Source: an uncultured Clostridia bacterium
GTDB taxonomy: Bacteria > Bacillota > Clostridia > Oscillospirales > Oscillospiraceae
Length of the DNA: 16,413 nucleotides
Assembly (NCBI GenBank): GCA_945910975.1
Contig: CAMDZY010000013.1
Span: forward strand, 1 to 16,413
Direction: 5' to 3'
Shown here: positions 9,401 through 15,920 of the stretch, one piece after another
Layout: each line of letters begins with the position of its first letter
Numbering within the stretch: the first letter of the stretch is position 1
Notes under the pieces: model-generated
Databases searched by the model: none
Seen by the model: only the letters and a program-made list of their open reading frames with translations
Told to the model about the DNA's origin: nothing
Position numbers and translations under genes: made by a program

Positions 9401-12400
9401 GGTTAACACAGCCTTTGGAACAGAGATTCGCTCCGGCGACAGAGATCAATTCTGCATTGACGTGCCGAACAATAATGTCGCCGATCGGCAGACCCTTCAT
9501 ATTTGGGAGAACGGCGATAACCGCTATTGGGACATCCGCCAGACCCGCTTGATGTTTAATGATGTTCCGGCCGCTGCGCAGTATGACGGTAGCTACCGCA
9601 TCATGCTTGCCCCCACCGACAGCAGCGATATCGTCTGCTATTACATCCCACAGTATAAGGATGCAGGCTCCAATGGTATTGGCCGAGCCGACAAGTACAC
9701 GGAAATGGCACCCAACTGGCCTGACCTGTCTGCGTATACGATCTCTGTCATTGATGATCAGCACATCAAATACAATGAGTCCCAGCTCTCCATGCTGACG
9801 ACCAGCGTGGTTGCCGGCGGCACAACGGACTTTGTTCTGGATGAAGCCAGAGGCTATAACTGGGTTGCTGTCGGTGACAAGGGCGGCGCAGTAAAGGGCA
9901 CAAACGAAAACGGCAAGACGACCCTCCACTTTGAGAATGTGGATCAGTCTTATCGTATTTCCCTTTCCTCTGCAAATCCGGAATTCTCTGCAAGCTACAT
10001 TGGCGTCACTCAGCAACCGCGTACCAATGGTACAAATCCGGAACTGGCAGTTTTCGACACCTCCGGCCAGATTTTGCCGAACACTTCGAATGCAGGGAAA
10101 GACACCAATAAGGTTCTGTACCTCGTGCTGGACGGCAACGGCAATGTTGTTTACGACGACGTTGAAGTAAAACTCTTTACGGATAAAACATTCAGCCTTG
10201 CATTCTTCCCGACCATTGAGCGAATTGACGGTGTAACGGATCGCGGCAACTATAGGCTCTCACGTGTTGTCGTGAAAAACGGTGACATGACGCAGTATGA
10301 CGGCGATCCGAACGGCGTGTCCTTGACAACAAGAACCGACTTGTCCGGCAAGACCTCAAGCAGCGGTAAGAAATACGTCTTTATTTCTAACGCCACCCAT
10401 ATTGATCTCCATTATGAACAGACCCATGATGAAAACTACAAAATGAAGACGCTGTTGCTGGACTATGATATTATGTTCGAGGGCAACAATGTTTCCAGTA
10501 ACGGCACCGACGGTCGCTACAATGCCAACGCTAGTTTAAAGGATACAGAGCAATATGCTTATACAACAGGCGGCGGCTGGAACAATGGTATCAACTACAC
10601 CGGCAACATGACATTCAATAATGGCGGCGATGTTGCAGAAAACTACAAGGCACAATACTTGTTCGGTAACATCAATACCGGCGTTCGCCATGCAACTACG
10701 TGGAACAGAAATGGCAATTTCTCCGACTATGGCCAGTATGTCATGACTGAAGACCGCGTCTTTGGCCGTGGTTATCGTATCAACGGCTCCAGCATGTATT
10801 ATTTCCGCAACTGCGCTTTTGGCTTGGTAAAGGATACGCTTTCTGCCGATGGACAGTTACAGTTCCAAGACTGCATTGCCTACCCGAAAAACCTGTTTGA
10901 CAATGTACCGAGAGCGGATAAACACATTATGGATCAGTATTCCCTGGTGTTTGACCGCAAGGGCGATAACTACATCTTGCGCAATGTGGCAGGTACTGCG
11001 GATGGCGATAATGGCTATATGTACACCGACCTGCGTCAGCTTAAGAACCCCGGTGGCCATACAAACATTTTCACCAACAACTTCTGGCCCTTTGACCGGC
11101 CTACAAGTGAAGGCGGTTGGGATGGCTATCGCGATGGCGGCAGAAACCCGAGCCACAATGACCCAATGTACGGCGCATCACAGCCGATGATTACCTGCTA
11201 CTCGGATTTCCCCATGTACAATTCGTCGACCGGCTATGTCTATGGCACGAACGGCAAGGTGAAAGCTCCCGCCTCTGATGACGGCGCAGATCATAACAAC
11301 CTGTTCGGCATGAGACAAACCATTCCCTTCACGCTGAGTGCGGACTATATTGCTCCGATGAGCTATCTGTTCTACGGCGATGATGACCTGTGGGTCTACT
11401 TGTGCCGCAAGAGTGGTACACAATTGCCGAATGGTCAGAGTTCTCAGTTGATTTGCGACATTGGCGGTGTCCATTCTTCTGCCGGTGAGTACGTCAACAT
11501 CCGTGACTACCTGCCTGAAGGCTCCGAGGGCGAATACACGCTGGAAGTTTTCTATACTGAACGTGGCAACTCCGGCTCTACCTGCTACATGAATGTGCAG
11601 CTCGGCGGCATCAATCCCCCGAAGCCGACTCTGAACACGGTGGCATCTTTGACAAAGGTTGTCAATGGCGCGGATGACCCGAATAAGGAATTTGAGTTCT
11701 ATTTGACTGTAACGGATTCCAATGGCAATATCCTGCCGAGAGAAGAAGGCTACGTCTACACGAAGACCCTTGCCGATGGTACAGTTGAATATCAGGACGG
11801 CTTCTGCGTGACCGGCGACGGTAGCACTGGTGAAAACAATACGATCCGACTGAAAGCGGATGAAACAATTAACCTGCTTGGACTTCCCCTTGGTTCGGAA
11901 CAGAAAATCATCTTTAAAGAACAATCTGACAGCGGCTACTCGACCAATGCATCGATTCCCGGACGTCCCGAATCGGATTATGTGGTACGTGATAACGGGC
12001 ACGAAATTGAGTTTAAGCTCAGCGACATTGCCTCGAATAACGCAGTAACGTTCGTCAATACGCCGATTACTACTTCGGCCAGCGTAACAAAAGACGCATC
12101 CAAATATCGCAGCGCACCATTCAATGAAAACCCGACATTTGATTTCCAGGTGAATGCTTGGTATGGAAATTCAAACCGCGACAGAGAATGGGCTGTCATG
12201 GAGGGCTACTATAATGTTACTGTTACAGATGCAAGCGGTAACGTAATCGATGGCGCACCGAACAGTATGCAAATTTCCTGGAATGAATCTGAGCATAAGC
12301 TGTACAACACATTCTACGTTGATGGCTTGGAGGTCAAAGACGACTCCGGCAACACGCGCAATTTCTTCCAGCTGCATGATGGTGAAACCTTCACGATCGT

Positions 12401-13574
12401 TGGCCTGCCTTCCACTGCAAGAGTTGGCTTCTATGAGCGCATCTATGACGCAAATGATGTAAGCTGGTCTTGGGATGCGAGTGCCGGTACATTCAGACAG
12501 CTTACCCCGGACTCCACACACGCCGAACAGGGTGATTCGTATGAACGCTACATTGGCGATGGCGTATACTTTGACCTTGTTAAGGATAGCGATGCCAACA
12601 AAGTTGTTTGCACCAATACACCCGTTCTAACCAGCGCAACGCTGACAAAGTGGATCATGAACCATCCCGTCCCGACCGGAAACGAAGATAGAGAGTTTAA
12701 CTTCCTTGTCAGAATTTATGACAAGAATGGCGTTGAACTGTCGTCCGCCATCAAGTTTGCAGCGACCGGCGCGCTGAATACCGTTGGATCCGGCGACACC
12801 TTTACACTGCAAAAGGATGGAGCGATTCAGATCAATAATCTGCCTGTAGGTTACTCGATCGCATTCTTTGAGGAACCCGGAACAGATTATACAACGGATT
12901 GGCAACTTGGCACCGGCAATGCCGAAACGGTTACAGCTTCCAACGGCTGGATCGGCAGAAAAGTGCTGCTGCAAAAGGATTCCGCTTCCAATGCATTCAT
13001 TTGCAAGAACACGATCAAAGTCGTTTCCGCTTCCGTGACCAAGAAGGTCGTTGGCGCTCCGGCCGAATCCACACAGGCCTTCAACTTCCGCGTTGTGCTG
13101 CGCGATCGTCATGGCAATCTGCTGGTAGGCGATTACCCGTATGCAATTGTGAATGCAAACAATGAATTGCAGTCCCCGGCCGATGCAACCATCAAGCTGG
13201 GTGGCGATGTGCCTGCTGAATTCGCGCTGCAAAATAACTGGACGTTCACGATCAGCGATATTCCTGCGGATGCAACGGTTTACTTCTATGAGCAAACCGC
13301 AGTTGGCTATGGCACCACTTGGGATAAGGCAGAAGGTAGCAATATTACACTGACACCCGATGCTACCATTTCTTCCGAATTCGGTTCCGGTGTTTTCTTC
13401 CAGATGCAGGACGACAACAACAATGTGATTTGCACCAACAAGACCGGTGCGGAATTGCCTGCAGCCGGTGGCTCCGGCACTGCCCCGTTTGTAATCGGCG
13501 GTCTGCTCTTAATGACTTTTGTATTCATGTATACATTGCTGAGCAAGCGCAGACGTCTGAACGAAGGCGAATAA
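6492..13574 (+). CDS. Giant multidomain cell-wall-anchored adhesin with CHAP hydrolase and lectin units
   Basis: 2,360 residues. In order: signal/anchor helix (22-41); six C-x(4-6)-H-x-H-x3-CY repeats (55-166); acidic linker; CHAP cysteine amidase/peptidase domain (about 195-350) with C241 in DWCAMF, H320 in AQHVALV and E338/N340 in YEGNS, likely cutting peptidoglycan; an acidic low-complexity linker (about 365-460); two tandem units of about 343-355 residues (469-811 and 812-1165), each with an FKVxxxGEWxTVG start, a ricin-type beta-trefoil-like stretch and a beta domain; a region ending in a fibro-slime/PA14-like domain with F1627-YGDDDLW and GGVHS (1658-1662); four CnaB-like stalk repeats (1715-2318), each ending V-x-x-x-NT; then LPAAG (2322-2326), hydrophobic helix and basic tail. 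It lies between the major pilin and a class C sortase, so it is probably the tip or ancillary pilin. A strong terminator follows. Ricin and PA14 names are by pattern only; CHAP, CnaB-like and sorting signal are firmer. Confidence 0.92.
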   Translation: MQDTLKNLVQKFKQEQTLHRRLVAILVAAVMLVSLATTWALHIQGYAMERKELACGKPEHTHTDACYEMVLTCGQEEGHVHSDACYTYQSVLSCQEPEHTHSDECYDADGNLTCEQSEHVHDTSCYTQELVLTCDKTETGHVHTDACYTKQLVCKIDEHTHSDNCYTDPEADLETAEDWEDTLPEEKDLTGEWSHDVVAVAESQLDYAESTANWQLGEDGETHKGYTRYGAWYGAPYEDWCAMFASFCLHYAGVPEEAIPHNASCPGWVSALQEQTIFVSPEAEFIPQPGDLVFLNFDPADQEDIDEELSGTVADRAAQHVALVKEYDAEHNVLYAYEGNSNNKVQIMAYLMPEYVEPTEEDQQDLPEEERFHTPEISMQLHDKSIVGYVSLQFAKDAFDKKYPNGLPTEETDNEESGSAADATEPDVVDDNNVQDTNLSTDVDTADAEFASTLSIPGNDEAFGNNRRVVFKVMIDGEWQTVGIKDGYIYENGSAYISTYDAMQFLAPYGYTGSANQEIGYAMPNDLYYGILATADNTYCLDVGLGSDNAASQGDNVQLYKFYGTDNQIYKFTNNNNGTYCMTLLTSIKAGGHWFNINLNGNIAQADQNIQIWDDTTPASNWILKETVGGHFVFLTNQSSNWAIDIPSAWMYNGNNIRLWERNGATAQMFDLLPTHLIENTHNYSNRIYLGSNNGSDVICYYMPGMTANLNTSDQWCEIANNYSVNSINVDPNNQAGQKNTLYVKRGNACTVTGLPNGYDWSVTNANGDAVSATATDVGNGTITLRIDSVNERLEVYPSTKRTGYDTVSHKVTFKVHMNGEWRTVGSQPYYHYDGSRAYITDKEAKAVFEQYGYTATSDPGYTFAYSYGDMVKHLFYYNTANKAPTSKVLDIDNGSANYKNGGVIQLYEFNGSSAQAFQFVPTGHSGCIAIKPALADYYVNVNGGVDKGNDTPLQLYNDYWNDISCHWKLVNTAFGTEIRSGDRDQFCIDVPNNNVADRQTLHIWENGDNRYWDIRQTRLMFNDVPAAAQYDGSYRIMLAPTDSSDIVCYYIPQYKDAGSNGIGRADKYTEMAPNWPDLSAYTISVIDDQHIKYNESQLSMLTTSVVAGGTTDFVLDEARGYNWVAVGDKGGAVKGTNENGKTTLHFENVDQSYRISLSSANPEFSASYIGVTQQPRTNGTNPELAVFDTSGQILPNTSNAGKDTNKVLYLVLDGNGNVVYDDVEVKLFTDKTFSLAFFPTIERIDGVTDRGNYRLSRVVVKNGDMTQYDGDPNGVSLTTRTDLSGKTSSSGKKYVFISNATHIDLHYEQTHDENYKMKTLLLDYDIMFEGNNVSSNGTDGRYNANASLKDTEQYAYTTGGGWNNGINYTGNMTFNNGGDVAENYKAQYLFGNINTGVRHATTWNRNGNFSDYGQYVMTEDRVFGRGYRINGSSMYYFRNCAFGLVKDTLSADGQLQFQDCIAYPKNLFDNVPRADKHIMDQYSLVFDRKGDNYILRNVAGTADGDNGYMYTDLRQLKNPGGHTNIFTNNFWPFDRPTSEGGWDGYRDGGRNPSHNDPMYGASQPMITCYSDFPMYNSSTGYVYGTNGKVKAPASDDGADHNNLFGMRQTIPFTLSADYIAPMSYLFYGDDDLWVYLCRKSGTQLPNGQSSQLICDIGGVHSSAGEYVNIRDYLPEGSEGEYTLEVFYTERGNSGSTCYMNVQLGGINPPKPTLNTVASLTKVVNGADDPNKEFEFYLTVTDSNGNILPREEGYVYTKTLADGTVEYQDGFCVTGDGSTGENNTIRLKADETINLLGLPLGSEQKIIFKEQSDSGYSTNASIPGRPESDYVVRDNGHEIEFKLSDIASNNAVTFVNTPITTSASVTKDASKYRSAPFNENPTFDFQVNAWYGNSNRDREWAVMEGYYNVTVTDASGNVIDGAPNSMQISWNESEHKLYNTFYVDGLEVKDDSGNTRNFFQLHDGETFTIVGLPSTARVGFYERIYDANDVSWSWDASAGTFRQLTPDSTHAEQGDSYERYIGDGVYFDLVKDSDANKVVCTNTPVLTSATLTKWIMNHPVPTGNEDREFNFLVRIYDKNGVELSSAIKFAATGALNTVGSGDTFTLQKDGAIQINNLPVGYSIAFFEEPGTDYTTDWQLGTGNAETVTASNGWIGRKVLLQKDSASNAFICKNTIKVVSASVTKKVVGAPAESTQAFNFRVVLRDRHGNLLVGDYPYAIVNANNELQSPADATIKLGGDVPAEFALQNNWTFTISDIPADATVYFYEQTAVGYGTTWDKAEGSNITLTPDATISSEFGSGVFFQMQDDNNNVICTNKTGAELPAAGGSGTAPFVIGGLLLMTFVFMYTLLSKRRRLNEGE
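6654..6989 (+). repeat. Six CHHC repeats in the adhesin N-terminus
   Basis: Residues 55-166 hold six copies of C-x(4-6)-H-x-H-x3-C-Y, with Cys at 55/66, 73/85, 94/105, 114/125, 134/147 and 154/165 and His pairs between them. The core reads EHTHSDxCY or GHVHTDxCY. Each unit offers two Cys and two His, a possible zinc or other metal site outside the cell, or a disulfide ladder. The DNA copies differ at many third positions, so the array is old rather than a recent slippage product. Confidence 0.92.
7896..9986 (+). repeat. Tandem duplication of a lectin-like unit within the adhesin
   Basis: Unit 1 (residues 469-811, 7896-8924) and unit 2 (812-about 1165, 8925-9986) align along their whole length. 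Matching landmarks: VVFKVMIDGEWQTVG / VTFKVHMNGEWRTVG; YISTYDAMQFLAPYGY / YITDKEAKAVFEQYGY; the beta-trefoil-like stretch with VQLYKFYG / IQLYEFNG and IRLWERNG / LHIWENGD; SDVICYYMP / SDIVCYYIP; and the ending GYDWSV...TLRIDSV / GYNWVA...TLHFENV. Identity is modest, so the duplication is ancient. Confidence 0.85.
11634..13446 (+). repeat. Four CnaB-like stalk repeats in the adhesin
   Basis: Repeats begin at VASLTKVVNG (residue about 1715), SASVTKDAS (about 1859), SATLTKWIM (about 2046) and SASVTKKVVG (about 2177), each with a xFxFxVxxxDxxGN strand and a YFYEQ/FYER/FFEE-type segment with a conserved Glu, and each ending in a VxxxNT strand. Lys at the start, Glu in the middle and Asn at the end is the arrangement of intramolecular isopeptide domains, so a rigid stalk is expected. 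The repeats are about 130-190 residues each. Confidence 0.82.
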
Positions 13575-13580
13575 AACCAT

Positions 13581-13614
13581 AAAATGCAGGGCGGCTTTTA
13601 CCGCCCTGCATTTT
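13581..13614 (+). terminator. Strong hairpin terminator after the adhesin
   Basis: A perfect 14-bp stem (13581-13594 / 13601-13614), six-base loop CTTTTA, with A4 and T4 at the base, starts 6 bases after the adhesin stop. It ends only 36 bases before the sortase ATG and leaves no space for a promoter, so sortase expression would need readthrough. Confidence 0.85.
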
Positions 13615-13640
13615 GATAAAAAACAGCTTTCTATGTTCCC

Positions 13641-13645
13641 GGAGG
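13641..13645 (+). promoter_or_regulatory. Ribosome binding site setting the sortase start
   Basis: GGAGG stands 5 bases before the ATG at 13651. An in-frame ATG at 13633 has no ribosome site and would place the GGAGG inside the coding sequence, so 13651 is preferred. Confidence 0.85.
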
Positions 13646-13650
13646 TTCCA

Positions 13651-14568
13651 ATGAAAGACAACAAAGAAATCCAAGTATCCAAAGAACAACAACCGCAGCA
13701 GCCCACAGACCCGAAAGCCCCGAAGCGGAAAAAGAAACGCAAGAAGGTAAGCGCATTTTCAACCGTGATTCTTTTGCTCATCTTTTTGGTTGGCTTGTCC
13801 GTTATGCTCTATCCAACGGTCAGCAACTGGTGGAATTCCAGAGTACAGTCGCGTGCCATTGCAAAGTACGATGATTTTGTTGCCAGTCTCTCCGACCAGG
13901 ATTACGATGAATATTTTGCGGCTGCAGATGAATATAACAAAAGACTTTTTGAAACACCCTCCGCGTTTATGACGCCGGAGGTTGTGGAAGGCTATCAGGA
14001 AACGTTAAACGTTACCGGCACGGGTGTTATGGGTTATATTACCATTGAAAAGATCGATGTTGCCTTGCCAATTTACCACTCCACGGATGAATCCGTCCTG
14101 CAGATTGCGGCCGGGCATTTGGAAGGAACCAGTCTGCCCGTCGGCGGTGAAAATACGCATTGCACAATTTCGGCGCACCGCGGCCTGCCCAGTGCCAAGC
14201 TCTTTACCGACCTTGACCAGTTGGAGGAGGGCGATACCTTCTACATCACGGTGCTGAACCGGACGTTGACCTATGAAATTGACCAAATCCATATTGTTGA
14301 GCCATCCGAGCTTGACGACTTGAGAATAGCACCCGGCGGCGATTATTGCACGCTGATGACTTGCACGCCTTATGGCATTAACTCGCACAGAATGCTCATT
14401 CGCGGCAAGCGCATTGAAACACCGACGGATGCACTGCGCAGACCGGTTGTCGCCGATGCAAAGCGGATTGAAACCGTTGTTGTTTTGCCATTTGTGGTTA
14501 TTCCGCTGCTGATTATCGTCATGATTATTGTCATCGTGCATTCCCACCGCAAGAAAAAGCGCCGCTAA
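13651..14568 (+). CDS. srtC: Class C (pilin) sortase
   Basis: 305 residues. It joins pilins by cleaving LPXTG-type signals and attaching them to a lysine of the next subunit. Basic cytoplasmic tail (24-32), membrane helix (about 36-55), an extracytoplasmic catalytic domain and a second membrane helix near the C-terminus (about 276-297): the two-helix layout of class C. Catalytic residues: H176 in SAHRG, C238 in LMTCTPYGINSHR, R247. GVMGYITIEKIDVALPIYH and AAGHLEGTSLPVGG are class C hallmarks. The region where the inhibitory lid (DPF/W) normally sits (about 101-118) reads ETPSAFMTPEVVEG, with no obvious DP-aromatic motif. It follows the adhesin across a strong terminator and closes the pilus locus. 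Confidence 0.95.
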   Translation: MKDNKEIQVSKEQQPQQPTDPKAPKRKKKRKKVSAFSTVILLLIFLVGLSVMLYPTVSNWWNSRVQSRAIAKYDDFVASLSDQDYDEYFAAADEYNKRLFETPSAFMTPEVVEGYQETLNVTGTGVMGYITIEKIDVALPIYHSTDESVLQIAAGHLEGTSLPVGGENTHCTISAHRGLPSAKLFTDLDQLEEGDTFYITVLNRTLTYEIDQIHIVEPSELDDLRIAPGGDYCTLMTCTPYGINSHRMLIRGKRIETPTDALRRPVVADAKRIETVVVLPFVVIPLLIIVMIIVIVHSHRKKKRR

Positions 14569-14576
14569 GATTCATA

Positions 14577-14617
14577 ATCCCCTTAGCTCAGATGTCGAAG
14601 CATTGAGCTAAGGGGAT
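14577..14617. terminator. Long inverted repeat after the sortase
   Basis: 14-base perfect arms (14577-14590 and 14604-14617; ATCCCCTTAGCTCA and its complement) with a 13-base loop start 9 bases after the sortase stop. The position suggests a terminator, but there is no T-run on either strand (CGGTTTGC follows), so efficiency is uncertain. Confidence 0.6.
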
Positions 14618-14678
14618 CGGTTTGCATGCCGAGGTGGTGGATTTGTTACCACTTTTCAGTGCAGAACCGAAAAAAGTA

Positions 14679-14707
14679 TTGCACAAATGCACACAATCAT
14701 GTAAACT
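14679..14707 (+). promoter_or_regulatory. Weak candidate promoter upstream of the OMP-decarboxylase-like gene
   Basis: TTGCAC (14679-14684) and TAAACT (14702-14707) with 17-base spacing, in an AT-rich stretch. Both boxes are imperfect (3 and 4 of 6 matches), so this is only a candidate. Confidence 0.35.
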
Positions 14708-14999
14708 AATACTAAACAAAGACTGTCAAGAATGCCTCGCAGAGTTCGCCGTATTAGCGGCGATTCAAGTGCAATCATTTTTGCGGCGGTGTACGTCGCG
14801 CCAAGAGCCGCCCTTTGGGCGGGTGTGCACGCCACAAAAAACACATGGCTGGACGCAAACGGCAAGTCACTGCCATAGGCACTTGGCAAGTGAGATGTTT
14901 AAGTCCGGCAATGTTATCGTGTGAGGAAGAACGCTGTTGAAAATCGAAGTTATTCGACAGCCTGAAACAATTGATTGTGTAAATTCGACAGAATTTTGG

Positions 15000-15005
15000 A
15001 AAGGA
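15000..15005 (+). promoter_or_regulatory. Ribosome binding site for the OMP-decarboxylase-like gene
   Basis: AAAGGA, 9 bases before the ATG at 15015. The product then starts MSIDTLQMKIRKLKNPS, which resembles the usual start of family-2 OMP decarboxylases. The in-frame TTG at 14937 and ATG at 15009 are less likely starts. Confidence 0.75.
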
Positions 15006-15014
15006 TTGATGCAA

Positions 15015-15920
15015 ATGTCAATTGACACACTGCAAATGAAAATCCGCAAACTGAAAAACCCGTCCATGCTAACCCTTTCTCCATCGCCGGAATGGGTCCC
15101 GCCCTATTTGCAGGAGGAAAAACTGCAAGCCATGGGGCAGACGCCACAGGCGCTCGCGGCAGCATACGAAGCATTTTGCACCGGCATTCTCAATGCCTTG
15201 GCGGATTCTGTTCCTGCGGTGATGTTCCAAGCGGCAGCTTTTCACGCTTTGGGCGCACCCGGAACGCAGAGCTTGCAGAACCTGTCCCAGTATGCCGCGC
15301 AAAAGGGCTACTATGTGCTTTTTGACGCAATGTATGGTGATATCAGCACACAAGCCCTGTTTGAGGGCATTTCCCTTGGCAATGCAGTATATCGACCTTA
15401 CGCAGCAGATGCCGTTGCAGTCAATGCCTATGCCGGAAGCGACAGCATCAAGCCGTTTTTGCCCTATTGCAAAAAGGCCGGAAAGAATCTGTTTGTGCAG
15501 GTGAGAACCTATAACAAGTCCGCTTACGAGGTGCAGGAGTTGCTGTCCGGCGATCGAGTTGTGTATACCGCAGTGGCCGACATCGCGGAGCGCTGGAGCA
15601 GTGGATTGGTGGGGAATCTGGGTTATTCCGAAGTCGCGATCATGGCTGGCATATCTGATGCAGATGCACTGCGCCGGCTGCGCAACACCTATGAGAAGCT
15701 ATTTATCCTTGTAACAGGATACGGCGCACCGCGCGTAAGCTGCGGAAATACACAGTATGCGTTTGACCAACTAGGGCGCGGCGCAATTGTTGCCGACACC
15801 GGCACAATTGCCACTGCATGGAAGAAAGCCGGCACAGACGGCCGTGACTTCCGCGAGCAGGCCAAGCAGGCCGCGCAGAGAATGAAGGACGATATTTCAA
15901 AATTTGTGGTGATACGATAA
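15015..15920 (+). CDS. OMP-decarboxylase-family protein lacking key catalytic residues
   Basis: 301 residues with the fold pattern of family-2 (long) orotidine 5'-phosphate decarboxylase, the last step of UMP synthesis. Aligned by memory with that family, key sites have changed: the GLDP strand is TLSP (20-23, Asp to Ser22); VKPQ is VMFQ (Lys to Met70); DAKRGDI is DAMYGDI (104-110, catalytic Lys to Met106, both Asp kept); PGYGAQGG is TGYGAPRV (235-241); and SSRGI is DTGTI (261-265, phosphate-binding Arg lost). The scaffold remains: ADAVAVNAYAGSDSIKPFL (131-149), VRTYNKSA, ADIAERW, GRGAIVA. The length fits and the frame is intact, so it is not a decayed gene but probably a pseudoenzyme or a protein with a new function; calling it pyrF would be unsafe. 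It overlaps the downstream phosphatase by one base (TAATG). Promoter uncertain. Confidence 0.85.
   Translation: MSIDTLQMKIRKLKNPSMLTLSPSPEWVPPYLQEEKLQAMGQTPQALAAAYEAFCTGILNALADSVPAVMFQAAAFHALGAPGTQSLQNLSQYAAQKGYYVLFDAMYGDISTQALFEGISLGNAVYRPYAADAVAVNAYAGSDSIKPFLPYCKKAGKNLFVQVRTYNKSAYEVQELLSGDRVVYTAVADIAERWSSGLVGNLGYSEVAIMAGISDADALRRLRNTYEKLFILVTGYGAPRVSCGNTQYAFDQLGRGAIVADTGTIATAWKKAGTDGRDFREQAKQAAQRMKDDISKFVVIR

Larger units (their letters stand above)
14618..15014 (+). other. Non-coding leader before the OMP-decarboxylase-like gene
   Basis: About 400 bases without a convincing gene. It holds a weak GTGGT/ACCAC hairpin near 14635; a possible promoter (14679-14707); TCGCCG / CGGCGA (14746-14751 / 14758-14763); CCGCCC-TTT-GGGCGG (14808-14813 / 14817-14822), whose left arm can also pair with GGCGG at 14785-14789; the odd palindrome CACTTGGCAAGTG (14880-14892); and two direct copies of GGCAAGT (14861 and 14885). 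If the promoter is real, the mRNA has a structured leader of about 300 nt. Open frames on both strands have no domain or ribosome-site support. Confidence 0.5.

Noticed and set aside
8244..10016. 590-codon open frame antisense to the adhesin
   Set aside because: Same cause; the sense frame has clear domains, a ribosome site and a sorting signal.
13633..13650. Upstream ATG start for the sortase
   Set aside because: No ribosome site; GGAGG would fall within the coding region.
14622..14924. 100-codon plus-strand frame and a 77-codon minus-strand frame in the leader
   Set aside because: No domain, no ribosome site, biased and hairpin-derived composition.
14937..15014. TTG start (or ATG at 15009) for the OMP-decarboxylase-like gene
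   Set aside because: The family start matches MSIDTLQ at 15015, which has AAAGGA 9 bases upstream; 15009 is only 3 bases from it.
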